64,000 nt of DNA, taken from contig JAIBAX010000019.1 of assembly GCA_019694955.1 (NCBI GenBank), positions 1-64,000 on the forward strand, written 5' to 3'. A model generated the notes under the pieces. It did not search any database. It worked only from the letters and a program-made list of their open reading frames with translations, and was not told where the DNA came from. The DNA is from Chitinophagales bacterium (GTDB lineage Bacteria > Bacteroidota > Bacteroidia > Chitinophagales > JADIYW01). A program made the position numbers and the translations under genes. Below are positions 52,801-60,381 of the stretch, in pieces (positions within the stretch are counted from its first letter, which is position 1; each line of letters starts with the position of its first letter).

Positions 52801-53463
52801 ATGGATAAACATAATAAACCATATAGAAAAAACCTGAGGTTACAGGGTTATGATTATTCCCAAGATGGTTTGTATTTCATAACCATGTGTGTCAAGGATA
52901 GATGGTATTTATTAGGTGAAATCGTCGAAGGGAAAATGATTCATAGTGATGCAGGAAAGATGATAGAAAAATGGTATGATAAATTAGAAGACAAGTTCCA
53001 TGAAATAAGATGCCATGAAATGATTGTCATGCCGGATCATATCCATTTCATAATAGAAATAAAAATAGCATCCAATAAAAATACCGTAGACCCAGTAGCA
53101 GCAGACCCAAGTGTCTGCAAAAACCAAAAAACAACAGCAGAAGAAAATGTATGCAAAAACGAAATAGAAATAGAAATAACCGACGAAATATACCAATCAA
53201 TAGATTGTTTAGCATATATAGAAACAAATGAAAGTGACCAAAAACAGAATCCATCCCATAAAACATCATTATTCAGTGTCATTCAATGGTTTAAAACCAT
53301 GACGACTAATGAGTATATCCGTGGCGTAAAAAATTTGCAATGGAAACGTTTCAATGGTAAATTATGGCAGCCAAATTATTATGAACATATTATTAGAAAT
53401 GAAGAAGCCTACAGGAATATAACCCTTTACATTAGAAACAACCCTCGCAAATGGAATAAATAA
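52801..53463 (+). CDS. REP-associated tyrosine transposase (RAYT, Y1/IS200-like)
   Basis: 220 residues. The HUH nuclease motif is MPDHIHFIIEI (His80 and His82), preceded by FITMCVKDRWYLLGEI. The C-terminal part (VIQWFKTMTTNEYIRG, LWQPNYYEHIIRNEEAYRNITLYIRNNPRKW) carries the RAYT signature and candidate nucleophile tyrosines. A 60-residue, Lys/Glu/Asn-rich insert (about 88-150) interrupts the core. RAYTs are domesticated single-strand nucleases that process short palindromic repeats. Two copies of the hairpin repeat follow at +8 and +218 bases and others lie elsewhere in the window, so this protein is the best candidate for their mobilisation. Confidence 0.92.
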   Translation: MDKHNKPYRKNLRLQGYDYSQDGLYFITMCVKDRWYLLGEIVEGKMIHSDAGKMIEKWYDKLEDKFHEIRCHEMIVMPDHIHFIIEIKIASNKNTVDPVAADPSVCKNQKTTAEENVCKNEIEIEITDEIYQSIDCLAYIETNESDQKQNPSHKTSLFSVIQWFKTMTTNEYIRGVKNLQWKRFNGKLWQPNYYEHIIRNEEAYRNITLYIRNNPRKWNK

Positions 53464-53471
53464 ATAATAAC

Positions 53472-53574
53472 ATGATGATTTATAAAGCAATCGATTCGTT
53501 TTCTCGTACAGACACGAGAACATGGAATTGCATTTTTTGTTTGGGCTATTCTATAAATCATTTTGTGATAATCA
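53472..53574 (+). repeat. RAYT-adjacent hairpin repeat, copy 1
   Basis: Begins 8 bases after the RAYT stop. Terminal ATGATTTATA (53475-53484) pairs with TATAAATCAT (53552-53561). The inner half-stem ACGAGAACATGGAATTG is shared with the other copies. The tail TTTTGTGATAA is present. Confidence 0.85.
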
Positions 53575-53681
53575 TCATCTGGAAAACAGATTCTGCATGA
53601 GTGGGTGCAGCGGTACCGTGTACAAGCGGAACACACGACCCCAACCGCAGGGAAGGGGGCATGCCATTATGAAATTATAAC
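53575..53681. other. GC-rich island between two hairpin repeats
   Basis: Distinctly richer in G and C than its surroundings. Nested complementary segments are visible: GCATG (53595-53599) with CATGC (53660-53664), GCGGT (53610-53614) with ACCGC (53644-53648), and GTGT (53618-53621) with ACAC (53631-53634). It also contains a 27-codon ORF (53597-53680) encoding a basic peptide beginning MSGCSGTVYKRNTRP. A structured RNA or element cargo is possible. Confidence 0.35.
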
Positions 53682-53782
53682 AAGATGATTTATAAAGTAA
53701 TCCATTCTTGTTCTTGTGCAGACACGAGAACATGGAATTGTATTTTTAGTTTTGGGCTATTCTATAAATCATTTTGTGATTA
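53682..53782 (+). repeat. RAYT-adjacent hairpin repeat, copy 2
   Basis: Same orientation as copy 1 and very similar to it. Terminal ATGATTTATA (53685-53694) pairs with TATAAATCAT (53763-53772); including flanks, the arms are imperfectly complementary over about 30 bases. The inner stem pairs GTTCTTGTG with CACGAGAAC. Confidence 0.85.
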
Positions 53783-53795
53783 TAACCATTAATGT

Positions 53796-55328
53796 CTAAT
53801 AAGCCACTAAGTCTTCATCTTCGAGTGCCTCCTCAAATTGGGTATTGAGTTTCTTATTGATTTTATTGTACATCACCTTTCCGGTGGAACTGTGCGGGAG
53901 TTCATCGACCATATCAATGATGCGCGGTATTTTGAAAGATGTCAGGAACTTGAGGCAATGTGCCCGTATTTCGTCTGCGGTGATAGGTGAGGAGGGAACG
54001 ATGTATGCACGTACCAATTCTCCTGCCTGCTCATCCTTCTCAGCCATGACGGCACAGTCTTTAACGTTTTCTAACCCAAGTATTACCTTTTCTACCTCGG
54101 CAGGGAACACCTTGTTGCCATTTACGTTGATAAAATTGCTGATTCTGCCGATGACATAAATATTGCCATGCTGATCTTCTTCTACGATATCTTGTGTATG
54201 AAACCAACCATCCACAAACATCTTCTTTTCTTCTTCGGGGGCGTTGGAGTAACCGATAGCAAGCCCTTTCGATTGTACAAGGAAGTGACCACGTTCACCT
54301 TTTTTGACGGGATTTAATTGTTCGTCAACTATTTTGTATTCAAATTCAGGGAATACTTTCCCGACTGAACCGTACTTGCTGGTATTATCTTCCATGTGGT
54401 TGAGGCAAATAAGTCCAATTTCCGATATGCCGAATGCCTGACAGATATGGATGCCATATTTTTTGTGAAATTCTATACCCAGATTTTCTGACATGGGCGC
54501 ACTTCCACAGAAAGTTTTCCTTAGGGATTTTATTTTTGTACGAATGTCTTCATGATAATTGAGCAAAACTTTAAAAAAGTAGGGAACGCCACTAATGAGG
54601 GTGATGCCGTGTTTTTCGATATAATCAAAGGCACGTGGCGGCACCAATGTCATTGCATCTACATAATGTAGGCAACCGCCGACAGAAAATGTTGGAAAAC
54701 TTACCGTCAAACCGTGGCTATGGGAGATGGGCAATCCACACATGAATTTGTCCGTTGGGCGGATATCAGCATTCTTTGCCCATATCTCACATTGGTAATA
54801 AATATTTTCTTGGGTAAGTCTCGCTCCTTTCGGCTTCCCGGAGGAACCGGAAGAGTAGAGATGAAAAAACTCCGTTTGTGGACCTATTTTTTCGATTGTT
54901 GGTGTGAAAGTGCAGTTGGTTTGTTTAAAGAATAGTTTTCCATGCTTGCTGTTAAAGTTTCTGCTTAAGGGTTCTCCTTCCATAAAATCCGGATATTTCA
55001 ATGCCATGCTTTCGTGAACAAGAACGAGGTGTGCCCCTGTGTCGACCACCATATTGCGAAACTCTACTTTTGTTAAAATTGGATCGACAGGAATAAAGAT
55101 GCCACCCATTTTTGCTACAGCATAAAAAGTGGCGATGATATCAATATTATTTACGCTGGCAATTAACAACTTACTGCCGTAGCCGAAGCCTAATTCCCGC
55201 AATTTTTCTTCCATGAGCGTAATGGCATCATCAAAAGCTCGATAAGTAATACTTTTTCCTTGTATTTCAACAATCATTGTATTGTTCGGATAGCGTTCTA
55301 TCGCTTTTTGAAGCTGTTCATATACCAT
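53796..55328 (-). CDS. Acyl-CoA synthetase / AMP-dependent ligase
   Basis: About 510 residues of the class I adenylate-forming family. The P-loop is LYSSGSSGKPKGARLTQEN near residue 170, the AMP motif QAFGISEIGLICLNH follows, then the hinge GRISNFINVNGNKVFPAEVE and a C-terminal lysine in SSTGKVMYNKI. Such enzymes activate a carboxylic acid as an adenylate and usually pass it to CoA. The acid is not identifiable. The ATG at 55328 is preferred to 55346. Divergent from the small secreted-protein gene across a terminator-like hairpin. Confidence 0.92.
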   Translation of the reverse strand: MVYEQLQKAIERYPNNTMIVEIQGKSITYRAFDDAITLMEEKLRELGFGYGSKLLIASVNNIDIIATFYAVAKMGGIFIPVDPILTKVEFRNMVVDTGAHLVLVHESMALKYPDFMEGEPLSRNFNSKHGKLFFKQTNCTFTPTIEKIGPQTEFFHLYSSGSSGKPKGARLTQENIYYQCEIWAKNADIRPTDKFMCGLPISHSHGLTVSFPTFSVGGCLHYVDAMTLVPPRAFDYIEKHGITLISGVPYFFKVLLNYHEDIRTKIKSLRKTFCGSAPMSENLGIEFHKKYGIHICQAFGISEIGLICLNHMEDNTSKYGSVGKVFPEFEYKIVDEQLNPVKKGERGHFLVQSKGLAIGYSNAPEEEKKMFVDGWFHTQDIVEEDQHGNIYVIGRISNFINVNGNKVFPAEVEKVILGLENVKDCAVMAEKDEQAGELVRAYIVPSSPITADEIRAHCLKFLTSFKIPRIIDMVDELPHSSTGKVMYNKINKKLNTQFEEALEDEDLVAY

Positions 55329-55400
55329 GTTAAGAATTTTGTACAAATATTAGAAAAAAAACAAGGAGTGGTGCGGACATTTTTATTAATTTGTCGGATA

Positions 55401-55437
55401 AAAAATGTCATCAACCTCGGAGGTTGAAGACATTTTT
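55401..55437. repeat. Symmetric hairpin built on a CAACCTCGGAGGTTG palindrome
   Basis: The 15-base palindrome at 55412-55426 lies within 18-base arms (55401-55418 and 55420-55437) that match at 17 of 18 positions. T-runs follow on both strands, so it could end transcription in either direction, although it lies between divergent genes. Confidence 0.8.
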
Positions 55438-55470
55438 TTATGGAAAACGAAATATCCAATAAATAAATAA

Positions 55471-55953
55471 ATGAAAATGAATACATTATATAGATTTTTC
55501 ATAAGAAATCAACCTCGGAGGTTGGCACTAATTCTATTCCTTTTTATACACCTACAAAAGAGTTTTTCTCAGGAAAAAACGCATTCCTTCTTTGAATATC
55601 GTCCGGAGAAAGCTAATAGATGGGAAATACTTTCTTTTGATAGTGAACAGCATATCATCACATATTCATATGCCAAACATCCAGAGGGTTATGTGTTAAG
55701 GATTATAGGTTCAAAAAATGTAAATGGTAAGGCTGCTTTGATTGTTGCAATTCCTAAGATTGAAAAAGAGTATTTCCTATATCTCAATAACACCTATGAA
55801 CAGCTTACTTTTGAATGTGCGGATGGATCGTACAAAAAAACGTTTACTTTAGGCTATGAAGGACCTGTAAACGGTATCGGTACTTATTGCGAGCAATGCG
55901 CTAACGAACCAACGGAAGCTTATGAGTTGTTTTTAACATTTTTTCAAGATTAA
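55471..55953 (+). CDS. Small secreted protein with a repeat inserted in its signal peptide
   Basis: 160 residues. The signal peptide runs from MKMNTLYRFFIRN to about residue 32 and ends KSFSQ. Its basic n-region contains QPRRL, which is encoded exactly by the 15-base palindrome CAACCTCGGAGGTTG at 55510-55524, the same sequence as at 55412-55426. Removing those five codons leaves an intact signal peptide, so an in-frame insertion is likely. The mature part is strand-rich with a C-terminal CEQC cysteine pair and may be periplasmic. Family not recognised. Confidence 0.75.
   Translation: MKMNTLYRFFIRNQPRRLALILFLFIHLQKSFSQEKTHSFFEYRPEKANRWEILSFDSEQHIITYSYAKHPEGYVLRIIGSKNVNGKAALIVAIPKIEKEYFLYLNNTYEQLTFECADGSYKKTFTLGYEGPVNGIGTYCEQCANEPTEAYELFLTFFQD
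55510..55524. repeat. Palindrome CAACCTCGGAGGTTG inside a coding region
   Basis: Identical to 55412-55426, 98 bases upstream. Encodes QPRRL in frame in the signal peptide of the 55471 gene. Confidence 0.9.
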
Positions 55954-55985
55954 ACTACAATAAATAAATAATCAACATAATGCTG

Positions 55986-56051
55986 AATTATAAATTTTTA
56001 ATTTATAATTATAAATTGACAACAGAAAGTCATCCAACATTTAACATCTAT
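55986..56051. repeat. AT hairpin and repeat-like tail
   Basis: AATTATAAATT (55986-55996) pairs perfectly with AATTTATAATT (56000-56010). The tail 56034-56051 resembles 20881-20898 in reverse complement. Confidence 0.45.
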
Positions 56052-56067
56052 AATTTAACACTTATTT

Positions 56068-56889
56068 TTATAGTGTTGGAAATAAATTCTTTACTTCTTT
56101 TACCAGTTGTATAAATGCGGGATCATCTTGTACGCCTTTTCGCCATGCCAATCCTTTGTCCATCATATTATAGGTATATTTAATTTTCGATCCCGGAATT
56201 ACTTTCCCTTCGGAAGTTTTTTCTCTACCCATCAACCAAAGTGTATCTGCAATAGCCGCAGTTGCATCTATATCATGTGAAACGATGATGATGGTGTTTT
56301 CTTCGTGCAGATGGGCTATTTCAGATATCAACTCGCTCACTTCGGCAACCATTAAGGGGTCTAAACCGGAAAATGGCTCATCTAATAATAGGTAATGCTC
56401 TGAACACAATAGCTGTTGTATGATGGCCACCCGCTGCCGCTGTCCGCCGGATAATTGGGCAGGGTAGAGGTTCACCTTATCCTTCAGGTTGAATCTTTCC
56501 AGATAACCCATGATTTTATCCTTTCTCTTGTCACTATCTACTATCGTCTTCCTTGCAGCTACTTCTAAATTGCCCATTACCGTTCGGTGGTTGAATAGGG
56601 GGTAGTTCTGTTGTACTACACCTACCTGACCTACTACGACGGGTTTGTCCTTTAAAAATACCTGACCACTACTTGGCTTTAGCAAACCTGCCATGATTTC
56701 AAATAACTTCGTCTTTCCAATTCCGGAAGGACCTAGGAAGCCTACTATCTGCCCGGCGGTTTCACCTTCACGAATGATGTCCTTTATATCAATGTTTACA
56801 TCTTTTAAAATGATGTTTTCTCCTAACTGCAAAGAAACATTATCCACTTTTAGCAGTGTGGCACCGTATGTATAGTTGTTACTCGCCAT
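56068..56889 (-). CDS. ABC transporter ATP-binding protein (importer type)
   Basis: 273 residues. Walker A is GPSGIGKTKLFEIMAG near residue 52, where the usual Ser/Thr after K is T. The signature LSGGQRQRVAIIQQLL and Walker B YLLLDEPFSGLD are canonical, and the switch His lies in IIIVSHDIDATAAIADT. It resembles ATPases of nitrate/sulfonate/taurine-type importers. A C-terminal extension of about 40 residues (SKIKYTYNMMDKGLAWRKG) is unusual for that family. Last gene of a three-gene operon, 2 bases after the permease. Confidence 0.92.
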   Translation of the reverse strand: MASNNYTYGATLLKVDNVSLQLGENIILKDVNIDIKDIIREGETAGQIVGFLGPSGIGKTKLFEIMAGLLKPSSGQVFLKDKPVVVGQVGVVQQNYPLFNHRTVMGNLEVAARKTIVDSDKRKDKIMGYLERFNLKDKVNLYPAQLSGGQRQRVAIIQQLLCSEHYLLLDEPFSGLDPLMVAEVSELISEIAHLHEENTIIIVSHDIDATAAIADTLWLMGREKTSEGKVIPGSKIKYTYNMMDKGLAWRKGVQDDPAFIQLVKEVKNLFPTL

Positions 56890-56891
56890 GA

Positions 56892-57680
56892 TTATTTCGT
56901 TTCAGTGGTTAGTGTGGCAAAAGGGAAAAACAGGTTCTTTAAAAAACCAATCATATAATCCATAAATATACCTACTACTAATATGACTAATTGTATAGCA
57001 AATACGGCATCTAAATTAAAATGTTTGTTTTGATTTAGCAGTAGCGTTCCGACACCGCCTTCGGCACGTGAGATACCTTCTACCATGGTTAACATCATCC
57101 AGCTGATGGCAAATGTTTGGCGGATGATTTCCATTACTTTGTCTAATCTACCCAAGATAATGACTTCTTTAACGACTTCCCATTCGCTCATGCGCAAGGT
57201 ACGTGCATGATTGAATTCATTTTTTGTGATTCCTTGGATTTCAGCAACTAAGGATGTGACGAAGAATACGGTTATACCAAAAACCATTAATGAAACCTTC
57301 AAACCGTGTCCGCTATGCGTCATTAAAACGAATAAAAAACTTAGTCCAACGAGTGTTAAAAACCTAAACTTTGACACGATAAATGCAAAAGGTTTGAAAA
57401 ATGGTATCACCGATAAATAACTAATAATCAATGAAATAACTACCGCAATAGCCAAAGATTGAAGGCAAAGCCCTGTACTGGTTAAAAGTTCAAATACTAA
57501 GTCTTCTTCACGCATGAGCCTTCCCATGGCATTGAATATTTCGGGTATGGAAGGGAAATAGGTAGCCTTGCTGAGAAACCAGAACAGTAATACGGCGATA
57601 CTTTGCACACCCACCAATAGGAAAAAAGTCTTCTTACTCAATACTTTATTGGGTAAGAAGATATTTTTAAGTTCTTTCAA
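56892..57680 (-). CDS. ABC transporter permease (SsuC/TauC-like)
   Basis: 262 residues, about six membrane segments. The EAA coupling loop is recognisable as EFNHARTLRMSEWEVVKEVIILGRLDKVMEII (about 158-190), followed by SWMMLTMVEGISRAEGGVGTLL, typical of sulfonate/nitrate-type permeases. It lies between the ATPase gene (2-base gap) and the binding-protein/OmpA fusion gene (10-base gap), giving a complete importer on one transcript. Confidence 0.9.
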   Translation of the reverse strand: MKELKNIFLPNKVLSKKTFFLLVGVQSIAVLLFWFLSKATYFPSIPEIFNAMGRLMREEDLVFELLTSTGLCLQSLAIAVVISLIISYLSVIPFFKPFAFIVSKFRFLTLVGLSFLFVLMTHSGHGLKVSLMVFGITVFFVTSLVAEIQGITKNEFNHARTLRMSEWEVVKEVIILGRLDKVMEIIRQTFAISWMMLTMVEGISRAEGGVGTLLLNQNKHFNLDAVFAIQLVILVVGIFMDYMIGFLKNLFFPFATLTTETK

Positions 57681-57690
57681 TGCCTGAATT

Positions 57691-59469
57691 TTATTTACCC
57701 ATTACAATGGTGACCCTTCTATTTTTCGCTTTTCCTTCGGGCGTATCATTGCTGGCAACAGGATTGGTTTGTCCATGTGCAAATACTTTCACACGACCTT
57801 CAGGGAAGTTGCTGGCGGATTTTCTTTCCAGCCATTGCTTGATGGCGAACGCTCTTTGTTCGGACAATGCCATATTTTTATCAGGACTTCCCACATTATC
57901 AGTATGTCCATGTACTTCTACTTTCAGGTTATTGGCTACCACCAAGTCATTGAAGAGTTGCTCCAATGTTCTTTCTGCCTGTGGCGTAAGGGTTGCTTTT
58001 CCCGATTCAAATTCTATGTTCCACGATTTTTCTGATACTACTTGGTTAATGCCGGCATCTGTAAAGGTGGTTTTATCGGCGGCACTCATATTTTGTGTTC
58101 TAGCAGCTACGTTCTCAACAAAGCTTGTATTGAGGATGTCTTCCACCTTCGGATAATCAGGCATTAACTCAGGATATAATTTTTTTACGATATCACCGAA
58201 AGTTCTATAAACAATACTAAAAACATTGGTACCACCGGATGTAAGTCCAAATAACTCCATATTATCGGCGAGGTTACTTACACCGGAACCTCCCAACTCG
58301 ACATCAAAGCCTTGTCTGTCTTTTTCCGTTGTTCCTTTGTAATATTTCACCCAATAATCGCCGTCTTCTTCGTTATATACTTTTGCAGAAATATCTCCGG
58401 CTTTATCTAATGCGGCGGAATAAGATTTAACCTGATCGCCACCCTGACCAATGGAAGCAATCATTTTTTCCACGATTTCCCTATTGTCCTCACAGAATTT
58501 CTTAATACCAATAACAACGTTAGGCATTTGAGAACGATACTCTTTCGTAGAAACGATGGATACCAAGCCACCCTTTTCTTCGGCAATCATCACATCACCG
58601 GGTGTCCATGTTGCCACGCCATCCACTTTTACTTTTTTCTTTTCATTGGTGCGCTTACCATTCACCACCACATCTCTATCCTCTGAATAACCTGCAATAT
58701 ATTTTTTACAGGCATCGATATAATCATCTGCGGCGATGAAGTTTAATGCATCAGGGTCGTACGTTGTTTCATCGGGATTGATTTTTATACCGTTATCGGC
58801 AGCCCATTTTACAGCGATATTCCAGTCGCCATCACGTAAGTAGCAGGCTACTGTTCCACCTTTGGCACTTTGTGGATTGTTTTTCCATGCCGGCGGTCCC
58901 ATCAATTTATCCTCTCCGAGAGATTTTCCACAGGAGTATATCACTTGCGCACGATAATCTGAACCTAGTTTTTCGAGTTCTGGATTGATACCTGCCAAGA
59001 ACGCAGCAGAGCCATCGCCCATGATGGCAACAAAATGCGCACCTTCTTTGGTATCCGGATCATTTTTGTACTCTTTGGCGAACTTCAATAAGGAAGCCTG
59101 CATTTGACTGACGTCATCCTGACGAATGAGTTTAAGGTTAACGCCGTTTTGCTCCATTAGAGAGCCTTTAGTTGTTTGTGCGCCACCATTTGCGAACATC
59201 AATCCCATTTGCGAATTCCATGCCCATAGTAAAAAACGCATTTCCCTCGAGTTTACATTGGCAATAGCATCGCTAGGAAGCCCCAGCTGCGGCACCGTCT
59301 GCGAAGCATTCTCCGGAGCGGTTGGCAAGTCAATCTTACCAATTTGCTCAGATGTTTTCACTTTCTTCGATATCCATCCTTGTTTTTTAGCGAAATAAAG
59401 TCCGCCCCATAATAAACCTACAATTCCGAAGGTTAAGACCAGCTTTCCTAATGTTGTTAGTTTTCCCAT
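57691..59469 (-). CDS. Substrate-binding protein fused to OmpA peptidoglycan-binding domain
   Basis: 592 residues. A single N-terminal membrane helix (LGKLVLTFGIVGLLWGGLYFA) anchors a periplasmic solute-binding domain (about 70-440; NSQMGLMFANGGAQTTKGSLMEQNGVNLKLIRQDD, VAIMGDGSAAFLAG, WKNNPQSAKGGTVACYLRDGDW). The last 110 residues are an OmpA C-terminal domain with HGHTDNVGSPDKNMALSEQRA and NRRVTI, the Asp and Arg that bind diaminopimelate. The fusion would hold the receptor at the cell wall. First gene of the importer operon. The substrate is unknown. Confidence 0.9.
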   Translation of the reverse strand: MGKLTTLGKLVLTFGIVGLLWGGLYFAKKQGWISKKVKTSEQIGKIDLPTAPENASQTVPQLGLPSDAIANVNSREMRFLLWAWNSQMGLMFANGGAQTTKGSLMEQNGVNLKLIRQDDVSQMQASLLKFAKEYKNDPDTKEGAHFVAIMGDGSAAFLAGINPELEKLGSDYRAQVIYSCGKSLGEDKLMGPPAWKNNPQSAKGGTVACYLRDGDWNIAVKWAADNGIKINPDETTYDPDALNFIAADDYIDACKKYIAGYSEDRDVVVNGKRTNEKKKVKVDGVATWTPGDVMIAEEKGGLVSIVSTKEYRSQMPNVVIGIKKFCEDNREIVEKMIASIGQGGDQVKSYSAALDKAGDISAKVYNEEDGDYWVKYYKGTTEKDRQGFDVELGGSGVSNLADNMELFGLTSGGTNVFSIVYRTFGDIVKKLYPELMPDYPKVEDILNTSFVENVAARTQNMSAADKTTFTDAGINQVVSEKSWNIEFESGKATLTPQAERTLEQLFNDLVVANNLKVEVHGHTDNVGSPDKNMALSEQRAFAIKQWLERKSASNFPEGRVKVFAHGQTNPVASNDTPEGKAKNRRVTIVMGK

Positions 59470-59835
59470 AATTTAGTTGATATTTTAAAGTTCAAATTAA
59501 CGTAATATTTATTGAATTACAAACTAATTGTCATAGTTTGTATCTATAACAAAGGTAAGTTCAGAAAAATTCCGTGCAATATCCTTTTTTTTCAAACTAC
59601 AAAGTGGAAGTAGGGCTAATGATGTATTTCAGCTTTAGAAGAAAATACGATTCATTTGAATATTAGAACGCTTTCCCGATGATTCGGGAGACCACCAACA
59701 CCGAAATAATGAATTATACTTATCAGGTAAAAATGAATAAATCGCCTCTAAAGATTGTTCTTAGTTTATTTGTTTAGAAAAAAAATCATACAGTAACGAC
59801 GTTGATTCTTTTGAGAAGATGTTTTATATTTGTAT
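59470..59835. other. Intergenic region upstream of the Uma2 gene
   Basis: 366 bases, mostly AT-rich. It holds one small hairpin, TCCCGA (59674-59679) with TCGGGA (59684-59689) around TGAT. No gene, repeat-family copy or T-run terminator seen. Confidence 0.45.
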
Positions 59836-60360
59836 ATGACTTTTTTGACAGCACCTCCTAGAACTGCGAAAGAAATATGGCAATCTTTGCCAGAAGGAAC
59901 TTTATGTCAATTAATCCATAATCAGTTATTTATGAGCCCGGCACCAAGTTACCTGCATCAAAAAGGATTAAGAGCTATTGTGTTTGAATGGTTGAAGTTT
60001 TTAGAACTGCAATCCTCCGCTATAGAACTTATTTTTGCACCCATAGATGTACACCTTACTCCTGAAACAATTGTCCAACCGGATATTTTACTGATTCTCC
60101 CTGAAAATCAGCACAATATCCAATCGGACGGATTACATGGTACGCCGGATATTATCGTAGAAATACTTTCTCCCGGCAATAAGTCTTTAGATATTAAAAC
60201 CAAGAAGGCTTTATATTTTAAGCATCAAGTTAAAGAGTATTTTATCGTTGATCCTGAGAAGGGAAATGTTATAAGTTATTATTTAAGTAACAACTACTAT
60301 AAATCAGTTAATCAATCTGTTATAAAATCAGAAATATTGGGCATTGATATACATTTTTGA
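59836..60360 (+). CDS. Uma2-family (DUF820) PD-(D/E)xK nuclease-like protein
   Basis: About 174 residues. The nuclease fold is shown by VQPDILLILPE, GTPDIIVEILSPGNKSLDIKTKKALYFKHQVKEYFIVDPE, with the acidic PD and VEI residues and the K-x-x-x-Y lysine region. Uma2 proteins are abundant in cyanobacteria and occasional elsewhere; their role is unknown but they often behave like mobile genes. The ATG at 59836 is preferred to the TTG at 59830. Isolated, with no partner methylase or toxin. Confidence 0.9.
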   Translation: MTFLTAPPRTAKEIWQSLPEGTLCQLIHNQLFMSPAPSYLHQKGLRAIVFEWLKFLELQSSAIELIFAPIDVHLTPETIVQPDILLILPENQHNIQSDGLHGTPDIIVEILSPGNKSLDIKTKKALYFKHQVKEYFIVDPEKGNVISYYLSNNYYKSVNQSVIKSEILGIDIHF

Positions 60361-60381
60361 GATTGGTTCTTTTCCTAAACA

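Noticed and set aside
59674-59689. Small TCCCGA-TGAT-TCGGGA hairpin
   Set aside because: Only 6-bp arms, no T-run and a single copy; not enough to call a terminator or repeat family.
59836-60360. Uma2 protein as part of a restriction or defence system
   Set aside because: No methylase, toxin or other defence gene is adjacent; the gene stands alone.
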